DNA from: Cercozoa sp. M6MM
Taxonomy: Eukaryota; Endomyxa: Ascetosporea
DNA length: 64,000 nt
NCBI GenBank assembly: GCA_040357565.1
Contig: JBDODJ010000020.1
Strand: one strand, 5' to 3'
The position numbers were made by a program, and so were the translations under genes. Shown here piece after piece: positions 1 to 9,553 of this stretch. The stretch's first letter is position 1. Each line of letters opens with the position of its first letter. The notes below the pieces were generated by a model. The model made no database searches, was not told where the DNA came from, and saw nothing but the letters and a program-made list of their open reading frames with translations.

Positions 1-100
1 GGGGGGGGGGGTAACACAAGAAACACACGACACAAGACAACAAGACAAGGCACAAGACAAGACACAAGACAAGACACAAAAACAACCACAACACAGATGC
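1..100. repeat. Poly-G run and ACAAG-type simple repeat at the window edge
   Basis: An 11-base G run is followed by degenerate repeats of acacaag/agacaag. It probably sits in an intron of the minus-strand membrane protein gene. Confidence 0.8.
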
Positions 101-900
101 AGACACATACGCAGACACAGGCACAAGGAGTACCGACACGACGGCGCTGCATCCAGTGCAGAAACACACTCAGCCAGCAGCTGCCGAGCGACCAGAACAA
201 GAGCACCAAAGCACCGCCTCGTCTGATCCCAGGCGACATATCAACACAGTCACACGCACAGACACAAGACACACGTGGCGGTGAACAAACTCACTCGGTA
301 CGAAAGGCCATCTTGAGCAACAAGAATGCTGTGCTTGCCAGTGCCACGGCCCAGATAGCGTTGATGACCTGCATCACACCACACCCGATACGCACCACAC
401 AGTATGTGGATAGGACGTGGCACCTTGCGCTGCCGCTCGTGCATGAGTGAATAGTCAAACAGCAGGAAGAGCACGAGCGAGCGCAGCAGCGAGATGAACA
501 CCACGTCCGACGAAGAGGATGCAAACGAGTAGTCCTCGCCCAGACCACGCCAGAAACACGACCACGACGACACTGGAACCTAAGCAACACACCTCACATG
601 TCTGCCGACCATGGGTGTGTCTGCATCCGTACCTGGACAGGTGGGTTGCCTACATCAACAGGCGGACAAGCGTCGGGTGCAACAGCATGTGCGAAGAGCA
701 CGCACGCCTACCCAACCACACAGACATAAATGGTCATGGTGTCCATGTATCGACATGCAGACACTCCGACATACAATGGCGAAATCCAGCACAGTGCTTA
801 AACGTGGCAGTGAAGACAGCAGCACAAACCCGCAGCAGGCACAAAAAAACCCTGTTGCGGAAATGTAAGTCATGTCGACGCTAGGAAGGCAGGGTGCAGG
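1..900 (-). CDS. Multi-pass membrane protein, partial; resembles TMD0 of a TAPL/ABCB9-like ABC half transporter
   Basis: The minus strand has at least three spliceable exons ending off the left edge. One at about 430-570 encodes a hydrophobic helix (DVVFISLLRSLVLFLLF), one at about 297-370 a second (INAIWAVALASTAFLLLK), and one at about 135-230 a third (ALVLLFWSLGSCWLSVFL); each ends in basic residues. GT donors and AG acceptors join them in frame. The spacing of helices and short basic loops is like the N-terminal TMD0 of ABCB9/TAPL lysosomal peptide transporters, but the core transporter and nucleotide-binding domain would lie outside the window, so this is inference from hydrophobicity and loose similarity. 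Exons between 600 and 1130 are uncertain and no start codon could be fixed. Confidence 0.4.
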
Positions 901-1130
901 CACAAAAAGTACACGAGTGCGTGGCACAACGTTCCAGTCGCTCGCCGCAGTTGCCGCAGCAGCCTACACAGCAGATGTACACTCACAGGTCAGGTAGACA
1001 CGAAAGAGAGCAAGGGTTACCCGTGGTGTCCTCCCACAATTCGCCAGCATCAGGCAACTGCAGCTGGAACTACATTCAGCACTCTTATACTCATTTTTTG
1101 GGGTACAGCCATCTGGGAAAAGATCGCACG

Positions 1131-1643
1131 TTTTGAAAAAAGCGTGTCATTAAGACTGGTCAACACGACACGCACACGCGCTAACACAGTCTGGCCGCCC
1201 TAAAAGGTCCCTAAAACAACACGGTCGTGCCGCGCGGACACCCTCTTCAGGGGACAGTTTGTGTGCTAAAAATGAGCTCACACGAGCGCACAACCACGTT
1301 AGGACACGGTGGCTTGTCGACACCACAGCGATCGACCAATGATACAGGAAGTCCAAATGATCGGCCCAACACTTATTATGTCATTTTTCTAAAAAGCACA
1401 TGCCGAAAGCCGAATTAGGCCTGCACCTCGGAGTCTAGGCTTCATCGAGTTTTCAAAAATCTAAATTTTGTGCACTATGCGCAGGTGAAAATTAAAAAAT
1501 GGACACTCTTCAACTTTAACTTGATTCTCAGGAGAAGATGACAGATGATGTGACTGCAAAACAGCTTGCTTTGTTTTTGTTGACGATCGCCTAAACTCGC
1601 AGAAAGAGGAGTGCACAGTTGTTTGAATCTGAGTGTAGACAAG
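1131..1643. other. Intergenic region upstream of PGM2-like gene
   Basis: About 500 bp with no convincing coding exon on either strand. It should contain the promoter of the phosphomutase gene (+) and possibly the 5' end of the minus-strand membrane protein gene. AT-rich stretch at 1450-1550. No recognisable RNA gene seen. Confidence 0.5.
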
Positions 1644-4600
1644 ATGAGTACAGACCTGGACACGCTGGTGAAAGAATACCTCGAGTACGAGCCGTGTGAA
1701 AAGTTTCGCAATGAGCTTGAGGGTCTCCTCGCCAAAGGTGATGCCGACGCGTTGTCCGCGCGGATGATGCCACGCATCGCGTTTGGTACGGCTGGTCTGC
1801 GTGCGCGCATGGCGGCAGGCTACCGCTTCATGAACGACCTGACCGTGCTGCAGGTGCCCGCATAAGCGTCAAAGATATGTAAGGTATTTACGTGTTTGGT
1901 CTAGGCGTCGCAAGGTCTCGTGTGCCAACTCAAGGAGGAGCACAAGGAGGAAGAACCCAAGGTATAGGCACGAGCGATGTCGAGTTTACATATGTGTGGG
2001 CACTGGATGTTGTTGGTAGGACATGAGCGTTGTGGTCGGCTTTGATGCGCGACACAACTCGCGTCGATTCGGCGTGCTGACCGCTGGTGCGGCTCCTGCT
2101 CTGCCCCCTCCACTGAATTTGTGTCCTTGGCCCTCTTCTTACCTTCTTCTCCCCGTATAGCGGTGTTTGCCTCTGCCGGTTTCCGCGTGCACCTGTGCAT
2201 TCCGACTGCCGCCAGCGATGGCTTTGCCGAGCACCCGTTCTCGTAAGCTCCTGTCCCTCTATCCTTACTCGTTGCTCAGTTACCCTTTGCCCAGTCAGCT
2301 GACCCTTGTATTGTATGCGTGTGTAGTTGCACGCCATTGGTGCCGTTCGGTGTGCTGCAGAAACAGGCCGTGTGCGGTGTCATGGTGACTGCTTCGCACA
2401 ACCCCAAGGATGACAACGGCTACAAGGTACTGCCTGTCCTGACTGTACAGGTGTGCACGTGTATAATTATACGCTGGTACAATGTGCAACACTGTGGTAC
2501 AGGTGTACTGGTCGAATGGCGCCCAGATCGTGTCGCCAACGGATTCGCAGATCAGTGCGCATATCCTGGCCAACCTGTAGCCTATACTTTACCTCTTTCG
2601 CCATTTTGCCCCGTATTGCCCCTTGTCATCCTTCATCCTTGTAGGCGCCCGTGGAAGGACTACAGCGTGCTCATGCAGCAGATTGAGGCGGGCGAGTGTG
2701 CCCTCGTGGACAACCCGGCCGACGAGCTTGTCCATGCGTGTACCCCTTCACCCCTTCCTCTCCCCTCCCCTTTACGACCCTTTACCCCTTTACCCCTTTG
2801 CCCTTTACCCCCCCTCCCCTGCAGACATGGAAACTGCCAAGGAAAAGCTGTGTTTCCGCGACAATTCGAGCAGCGCCAACGTCAAAGTGGCCTACACGGC
2901 CATGCACGGTGTCGGCGCGCCCTATATAGCGCAGGTTTTCCGCGCCTTTGGCCTACCGCAGCCGGTGCCGACGCCGCAGCAGCAGGAACCGCATCCGGAC
3001 TTCCCCACGGTAGGCCTGACACTCTTTACACTTTACCCCCCTCCCCCATTTAAGCCTTTACTTGCTCGGTGACTGTGGTAGGTGCAATATCCGAACCCAG
3101 AGGAAGGTGCCGGGGCACTGGCACTCGCCATGACCACTGCGAAGCAACACGACTGCACCGTCATTCTCGTATGGCCTTCTACACTGTCGTCCTTAAATTC
3201 TTTACCGCTACGCATGTCAATGCAGGCGAACGATCCGGATGCCGATCGTCTCGCTGTGGCTGAGTTGCAGGGTATACCTTTATCCTCAAACCTTCGCCCC
3301 TTAACCTTTCTATAACTTAGTCGTTTTTACCTTTGTTAACCTGTATACCTTCTAATTACTTCCGCTTGACTCTAATTTCTTAATACTTGACTCTGGTAGA
3401 ATCGGGTGACTGGCGCGTCTTCAACGGCAACGAGATCGCTGCGCTCTTCGCTGACTGGCTTGTACCATTTGTCTTCCCCTTTCCCCGATTTACCCGTTTC
3501 CGCTGTACACAGCTGCGCAAGACACCGCGCGTGCCAGGCAAGAAGCCACTGCTGCTGGCCAGCACGGTGTCGTCCAAGTTCCTTGGTGATCTTGGATCTG
3601 CCTAAATGATGTGAGAGGGTTAAAGGGGCGGTTTAAGAAGGTGTCGTATATCGCTGTATGCATGGAATTTCCGCAGGTGCTATGGCCGACGCGGAGAATG
3701 CCGAGTTCGTCGATACGCTGACGGGCTTCAAGTGGCTCGGCTCGGTGGCCGCATCGAAGCAGGCGACTTCGCAGTTTCTCTTTGCCTATGAGGTCGAGAT
3801 CGGCTTCCTCTCGGGTGACATGTCCTGGGACAAGGACGGCGTTCGAATGGTTTTGCTCCCATCACCCCTTTAACCCTCCCTCTTTCACCCTTTCCTCCTA
3901 ACCCCTTGAAACCTTCCCCATCACTCCTTTTCCTTTCCCGTGCCCAGGCCGCCGTGTTTGCTGAGTTGGCAGGCGATGCTTTGTCGCGTGGTTTGACGCT
4001 GTCGCAGCAGCTCGATATGCTGCGTGCCAAGTAGGCTTACGTTTATCCCTACCCTTAGTGCATCCCTTCCTTTTTGTGTCCTTTCCAGGTACGGTTACTA
4101 TGAGATGAACACGTCGTATTTCTTCTGCGGTGACGAGGCTCTCGAGGCGTACCTTGGCACAACTAAGAAAGAGAGAATAAAGGCCGCGCGTGTGTGTGTA
4201 CATGTTTGTGTGTATGGTCAGAATCTTCCGTCGTCTGCGCAACTTTGACGGTAGCGGTGACTACCCGCGCCATGTTGGCGACGTCGAGATCACTGGCGTG
4301 CGCGATGTGACGCTCGGTGTCGACACGCGACGGGAGGATCGGTGCCTTCTGAGCTACTTACCCTCCACTGCCCTATGAGTCCCGGTTACCCCTCCCTATC
4401 CCATGACTCAGAAAGTGCCAGCTGCCGCAGCAGCCGTCGTCGCAGATGCTGACCTTCTACATGGAGAAGGAAGGTGCCGTTGCCACGCTGCGTAATTCGG
4501 GCACCGAGCCCAAGGTATTTTCGTCCTTATCTTTACTCATGTGACCATATCCCTCACGTATATGTGGCCTGCAGGTCAAGTACTACGTCGAATGCAGCGA

Positions 4601-4709
4601 TCGCACCGATGCGGTGGCCGCTCGCGCCAAGTGCGACCGCGTTACGCAGCTCCTGATTGAGCACCTCGTGCAGCCTCAGGTGCACGGTCTGCGCGCCAAG
4701 GGACAGTAA
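1644..4709 (+). CDS. PGM2: Phosphoglucomutase-2 / phosphopentomutase (alpha-D-phosphohexomutase family)
   Basis: Interconverts sugar 1- and 5/6-phosphates (ribose-1-P to ribose-5-P, glucose-1-P to glucose-6-P) in the cytosol, linking nucleoside salvage to the pentose phosphate pathway. The product begins [16 protein letters not shown] and early on has the family motif [10 protein letters not shown]. The active-site phosphoserine loop [13 protein letters not shown] is at about 2385-2430, the Mg-binding DPDADR motif at about 3235-3250, an EVEIGF sugar-recognition segment at about 3790, and the phosphate-binding RNSGTEPK loop near 4490-4515, followed by KYY. This order and the EVEIGF-type loop fit the PGM2 branch rather than PGM1 or PMM. 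At least a dozen short introns interrupt the gene, many with pyrimidine-rich CCCTTTACC-type tracts. The start is the first ATG that opens the conserved N-terminus. Repeat copy D lies about 165 bp beyond the stop. Confidence 0.93.
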
Positions 4710-4874
4710 CCTGAACGACCGGAACGACGCAGAACGTAACAATGCGACTTGCGTTGATTGCCACGTCCGAATTATGCGAACTGCAGCTGAATCGAATGCG
4801 ATGCCTGGGACGTCTGCACGTCAAGCGGCCGAAGAAGAACAATGTGGCCGCCACAAATTAATTTGTTAGTCCAG

Positions 4875-4978
4875 TCTACTAAGAAACCAACTCTGTAGTT
4901 TCCCTGTACCGCCGGCGTACCAGCTGAGCTGGATCACAAGCGCATACGTAGTTCACCGCGCGCTTAGAATGGGACACA
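4875..4978 (+). repeat. Dispersed repeat family, copy D (diverged, partial)
   Basis: Matches the family core: gaaaccaact, tgtagttt, then gatcacaagcgc and cgcgcttag in the same order as copies A, B and C. It ends before the 3' half found in A and B. It lies downstream of PGM2 in the same orientation relative to that gene as the other copies have to theirs. Confidence 0.7.
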
Positions 4979-5057
4979 AACACGAAGAAATCAACGATAC
5001 TCCACCTGCAGGGCGTCACGCGACTCGTCGGATCCTTCAATTCCCAATCGCCGTGCG

Positions 5058-5107
5058 ACCAAGCGCCGCCTTCAGCTGCTTCGTTCCCCGATACTGACTT
5101 TCAGTAA
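5058..5107 (+). pseudogene. Duplicated exon fragment of the polyQ gene
   Basis: About 50 bp resembling 9814-9870, an exon end of the polyQ gene that encodes PPLATSFPDTDSQ. Shared text includes ttccccgatactgact followed by tcag. The fragment here lacks about 9 internal bases and has a few substitutions. It carries no further coding context, so it is a dead fragment. Confidence 0.75.
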
Positions 5108-5283
5108 TAAATTCGCTTCATGGTTCTTATATTACAGTAATTTACAGGTTGTATGCCTAGCACGTTGCGACTGGACAAGTTCATTCCTGACACGGTCTTT
5201 GAGCAAGGGTACAAAATACATCAACACAAACATGTCCTAACTTCAATTTACTTTGAATTACATATCTCAACCCCCCTGCGGCA

Positions 5284-5545
5284 ACTCGGATCGAAAAGGA
5301 TTACTTGGATCCGAAAGCTGTGAGGCGAACTAGCACGCTCCATCATCCGAGCGAAAGCGGAGTCAAACGCCTTTTTTGAGGGTGCTTCCGCAAAGATTCA
5401 GCAAGGAAATATCTTTCTAGCACCTTGTTTCATCTGCTTCCAAGTAAATTACGGATTACTCCAAGGTGTGCTCAGCTGCACCTTGTGACTCATCAGCTTT
5501 CGATCCGAGTAATTACGCTCAGTTCGCCTCACAGCTTTTGGAAGA
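5284..5545. repeat. Inverted-repeat mosaic
   Basis: The segment at 5312-5332 (ccgaaagctgtgaggcgaact) recurs in inverted form at about 5519-5540 with one or two mismatches. The piece atcgaaa..tccga also recurs inverted near 5499-5515, and ccaagtaa/ttacttgg pieces occur in both orientations between. This could be a foldback or MITE-like remnant. Confidence 0.6.
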
Positions 5546-5942
5546 AAACTCCGCGAGCACCTCTCTTGGCCAAGCGAAACAAGTCGAGCAAGTAAATTAC
5601 GTTCAGCTGAGCACACCAGAGGCTCGTGTGACTATGGACATACGAACCGCTGGTCTCGCCTTGATGCAGGCACGTTTTTATTCTAATGGTGCTGTGGTTT
5701 TCATTGCAACCAAACACGTGCTTTCCAACGACAGTATGTTTACATTGCCGGTTGATACGACAAAAAAAAAAACAATCAAGCACTCGACTTACCTTGCACC
5801 GGCCGGCGAACTGAGGCCGGCCTCCGTCTCAGCGCAAAATGTAGATGCGTGTGACAGTGCTTACGACAGCGGTACCGTACTTCCGTGCGCAAATGTAGAT
5901 GCATGTGACAGTGCTTACGTTACATATATGATAACTGAATGA
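5466..5942 (+). CDS. Doubtful 158-codon ORF
   Basis: An uninterrupted reading frame starting MCSAAPCDSSAFDPSNYAQF and ending VTYMITE. I recognise no domain. It overlaps the inverted-repeat mosaic and contains the duplicated peptide NVDACDSAY, coded by a 26-bp direct repeat at about 5838 and 5889. Its end abuts the ATG3 stop on the other strand. It may be a young or spurious ORF; no splice-supported extension was found. Confidence 0.2.
   Translation: MCSAAPCDSSAFDPSNYAQFASQLLEENSASTSLGQAKQVEQVNYVQLSTPEARVTMDIRTAGLALMQARFYSNGAVVFIATKHVLSNDSMFTLPVDTTKKKTIKHSTYLAPAGELRPASVSAQNVDACDSAYDSGTVLPCANVDACDSAYVTYMITE
5838..5916 (+). repeat. 26-bp direct repeat, two copies
   Basis: The unit aaatgtagatgc(g/a)tgtgacag, followed by tgcttacg, occurs at about 5838 and 5890, roughly 51 bp apart, with one mismatch. 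Confidence 0.85.
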
Positions 5943-5963
5943 TTCAAGTGGCCGAACTGAAGT

Positions 5964-7592
5964 TTAGTCGACTTCCAGCGTCCAGTCGTACTGTGGGTAG
6001 GTAAACAAACATACACGTCAGAACATCCAAAAAGCTCGACGTAGAGTGTAGCCTACCTCAATTGTCGGAATCACCGACGAGATGAACTTCAGGAAAATAA
6101 AGAGCGACGACTGCGGCGACACGCTCTACACACAGGCAGGCATGGTCATGACCAGTGCACATGAGAAAGATAGGACATCGGGGACCTGCAAGGCACGCTG
6201 CTGTCGCTGCTCCTGCTCCTCGCTGGTGCCACTGGCAGAATCAGCATCGGCGTCGAGAATGCCCATGTCCCTGGCGTGTGCTTCCACCTGCCAAACGGTA
6301 AAGTGTCTGCAATAGAAAGGATCAGGGCATGTTCTACCAGTTCCTCGATCATGCGCTTCATGACATTGGCATGACGGCACGGGTGAATGCTCGCCACCGA
6401 GATGTCGCCTGCCAGGTGGGGGTGCGTCTCCACCGTCACAGTCTTGTTGGCATGCTCTGCTGACACGTCCTCGAGGATCTGTTCGTTCGACAACGTCTGA
6501 CCGTTCTGTACGCACATGTATAGAGAAGAAATCAGGGAGGGGGGGGGGGAGCACCTCGTCAAAGCCGCGCAGCCACATGCGGGGCGTCTGGTGATACTTG
6601 TCGTACGTGATCATGAGGTCGTAGGTGCGCGTGCGCACAATCTCGTGTGCCTCCTCGCGCACCATCTTCTTCTTGTTCTTCAGACTCGACTGTGAGGTTT
6701 CCTGCACCTCTACCTGTGCCTCCTTGATGTCGTCAATATCGTCGATATCATCAATGTCGTCAATGTCGTCAATGTCGTCAATGTCATCAATATCATCGAT
6801 GTCATTAATGTCGTCGATGTCGTCAACCTCACCGACATCAGCAGTCTGAACCACAAGAGTACAATCGTGCTGCATTGACCATGTGTATACATGCAAGCAA
6901 AAGCACCTCTTTGGGCGCCTGAATATTCGCGACGTCCTCGACATCATCTAGATCGACGATGTCGTCCACCAGCGCGCGCGCCGACACCTGCGCGTGTCCA
7001 TCCGCCGCAAGCCAGTCTTCCAGTTCCTCGCCCGTCTCTTCCACCTGCGCACATGCACATCTGGGATAAGTACACATAAATATATACGCGCAGACAAAGG
7101 TGTACCCTGGCAACTGAGACATGCATGGTAGCCATGTCAGCTACACGACGAAGCGACGGGACGCCACGTGTCACCAAAAACCTGGGAGGGGGGTTGGAGA
7201 TAGGGATAAGGTCACGGAGAGAACCAAGTGCAAAGCAAAAGCTACTGTTTGTCCTCAGGTAGAAAAGAAACGCGCTTCGAGGGGTCACCCGACGCCCATT
7301 GCCTGGTACACAAGGCACGACATGTGAGCGCGTGTGAACACGTAATACGTGTGAGCACGTAGTGTACCAAGTCCTGCATCGGTGGACAAGTGCGTCACCA
7401 GCCTCCACAAACTCCTGTGGTGTCAACACGCCCTACACAACGGGGGACAACACAACATAGGTGAAGGGTGAGAACAACACGGGGACAGAGAAACGCTACC
7501 TTCTCGTAGAATTGCGACTCGGACAGCACAGGCATGAATGCCTCTGCCACGTTCTTGTACAGGCCCCAGATCGAGTTCTTTAGCCCCGACAT
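5964..7592 (-). CDS. ATG3: ATG3, autophagy E2-like conjugating enzyme
   Basis: Transfers ATG8/LC3 from ATG7 to phosphatidylethanolamine on the growing autophagosome. Exon 1 encodes [19 protein letters not shown], the amphipathic N-terminal helix, then [19 protein letters not shown]. Later exons give [36 protein letters not shown] and the catalytic loop [11 protein letters not shown] with the thioester cysteine (about 6375-6395), then [16 protein letters not shown] and YDWTLEVD before the stop. All are standard ATG3 landmarks in order. Two odd features: an Asp-Ile repeat tract in the flexible region (about 6730-6835), and roughly 30 extra residues ([20 protein letters not shown] and on) between the catalytic helix and the final helix. 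The start ATG is 221 bp from the divergent PEX19 start. Confidence 0.95.
6721..6835 (-). repeat. Asp-Ile coding trinucleotide/9-mer repeat inside ATG3
   Basis: On the + strand gtcgtcaat/atcatcaat units repeat about a dozen times; on the coding strand they give (Asp-Asp-Ile)n. They fall in the family's poorly structured flexible region and are likely to vary in length. Confidence 0.9.
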
Positions 7593-7812
7593 GCTGCTTT
7601 ACGGTGTGTCTGCAGCTGGATCGTGTGCCGTAGACCCTTCACTGCTTGCTTGTGGCGAGTTAAGATGAATCGAAAAACCTCAGATAAGGCCGTGATTGAG
7701 CCGAAAACCGAGCACAAAACCAGAAACATGAGCCAGGAGAATAAATTAATTATTCTGGGTCGTGTTGCGATTGCTTCTCGCCAAGGGTCACTGTCAGTCT
7801 TGAAAAAGCACA
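7593..7812. promoter_or_regulatory. Bidirectional promoter region of ATG3 and PEX19
   Basis: 220 bp separates the two start codons of divergently transcribed genes. An AT-rich segment at 7741-7757 contains ATTAATTATT, a 10-mer also found in the NOL6/ARFRP1 divergent spacer. No TATA box was assigned. Confidence 0.5.
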
Positions 7813-9314
7813 ATGGCGGACAAGGACTTGGATGATCTGTTGGACTCGGTCCTTGATGACTTTGAGGAGGAGGATGCGCCTGCGCCTCCCAGGACTGGAG
7901 AAGCGTATATTTTTTGTCTTTTTGTGCGATATTTGCTGGGACGCTCGGCGCTGTTGTTGCGTCGGTTCCATTAGCACACCGGGTTTTGCTGCAGAACGGA
8001 ACCCACGACGGGCCAAACAGACGCGCAGGCGTCGGCTTTCTCTGCAGCTTTCGACATGCTGCGACAGGGCGTGAATGATGCCAGCGACTCGCCCGACAGG
8101 TAATTGCTGTTTGCAACAGTGCTGGAAGGGGATGTGCGTATATGCGAAATTTAGCGATGAAAGCAAGCTTCTTGCGCAATTACTGAAGGCGCTCGGCGAA
8201 GAGTACCCTGCCCCTTTTCTCATGTATGCGCGTGTGCGTGTTTATTTAGATGATTAGTGGTGATGGTGACGAGGACGATGAAGCGACGGCGGAAGAGTTC
8301 GCCAAAATGCTGCGAGAACAGTTCGGTATGCCAGAAGGTACCTCACTTTACTGAGTTAATGTTATCTTGCGCAACGATCTCGTGTAATGTAGGGGGAGAG
8401 GATTCGAATGACGCAGAGGCAGCGGTGGAGAAAATGATGCGTGCACTCGTTGGGTACTTTTTTGTCTCATCAATGCACTGGAGTGTATGTTACAATGACC
8501 ATCTAGTGCATCCTTGCTTAAGGAACCCGCTCAGTCTGTGAGGGTACTCGAGTTGTCTGCTGAAAGCGTTGCTGTATCAGTTAGCATTCATGCAGGATAA
8601 GCTGGCCGCGTGGATCAAGGAGCGTGACGCTGCCGGCGAAGAAGTTGAACAGAGGCATCGAGAGCAGCTCGAGGGTAGTTAAATTGCCAACTTTAATCCA
8701 GTCCCATTGGATAAATATGTAACGTAGGCTACGAGAAGATCCTTCGAGTGATTGCCGAAAGCGAGAGAAGTAATGCGAGTGGCAGCGCCGACGACGACCG
8801 GGCTGATGACAGCAACACCAACGACACAAAGAACGACAGCAACAACGAGGACGATGAGTTTGCACACATGCCCCGAGTCATGATGATGCTCGAACAACTG
8901 CAGCAGGTAGCCTGTCTGCATGTGTACGTGTTTTTCCTGCCTTTCACCAATGCGCTGCTTAGTTGGGCGATTTACCACAAGCTGTCGCTGATGAGTTGCA
9001 GCAGGTGCGTTTGCTCCTCTATCGATCTTGACTCGATTCTCACATGTGCATGTCTTTGGCAGGAGCTGCAAGCGTTGGGTGTGGACGATTCCGACCTGAT
9101 GAACGACGAGGGTACGTTCACCTTACTTGTTTGTCCATCCGCCTGCACATTCCCGTTTTTTGTGCAAGCAGAAACTGCTGAGCAGCTTCGTCGTCTTGCA
9201 TCTGAGGCTGGTGGTACTTTCGCGTTGGCACATGTGGGCGTGAATATCGTACCACGTTCCTTTTTTGTAGGAATGGGTGAACAACTCGGCGCCGAAGACT
9301 GCCGTATTATGTAG
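7813..9314 (+). CDS. PEX19: PEX19, peroxisomal membrane protein import receptor
   Basis: Cytosolic chaperone and receptor that delivers membrane proteins to PEX3 on the peroxisome. Exon 1 encodes MADKDLDDLLDSVLDDFEEE, the acidic N-terminal segment that in this family binds PEX3. Middle exons give AFSAAFDMLRQGV, SKLLAQLLKAL, AEEFAKMLREQFGMPEG, and helices such as DKLAAWIKERDAAGEEVEQR and YEKILRVIAE. A low-complexity Ser/Asn/Asp stretch (about 8760-8850) precedes MPRVMMMLEQLQQ. The protein ends GEQLGAEDCRIM, a C-terminal CaaX box (CRIM) expected to be farnesylated, as in human and yeast PEX19. Introns are short. Both ends match the family, so the start and stop are well supported. Confidence 0.93.
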
Positions 9315-9553
9315 CCTCGGTCTGGCATACGACCTTAATTCTCACGGACACTTCGCTAACGCTACGATCTGTGTTTCGTGTAATTTGCTGATGATGTGTC
9401 TACACCAACTGAACGTGACCTGCTGCCCGACCCGTCCCAGGACGGTCCTGTTCAGAAAAAAGTACAGTAATACTGTAAAAGCGAAAGAAAGCTGGCGATC
9501 GGCTCGAACGGTGCTCGTGTTTTGTGCTTGGTCAGGCGCACTGCTAACAGAAA

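Larger units (their letters stand above)
4710..5963. other. Intergenic region between PGM2 and ATG3 3' ends, rich in repeat fragments
   Basis: Convergent intergenic space of about 1.25 kb. It contains a perfect 14-bp palindrome (acaaattaatttgt, 4853-4866), repeat copy D, a duplicated fragment of the polyQ gene (5058-5107), an inverted-repeat mosaic (5284-5545) and a 26-bp direct repeat. A 158-codon ORF at 5466-5942 (+) overlaps these repeats. Confidence 0.7.
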
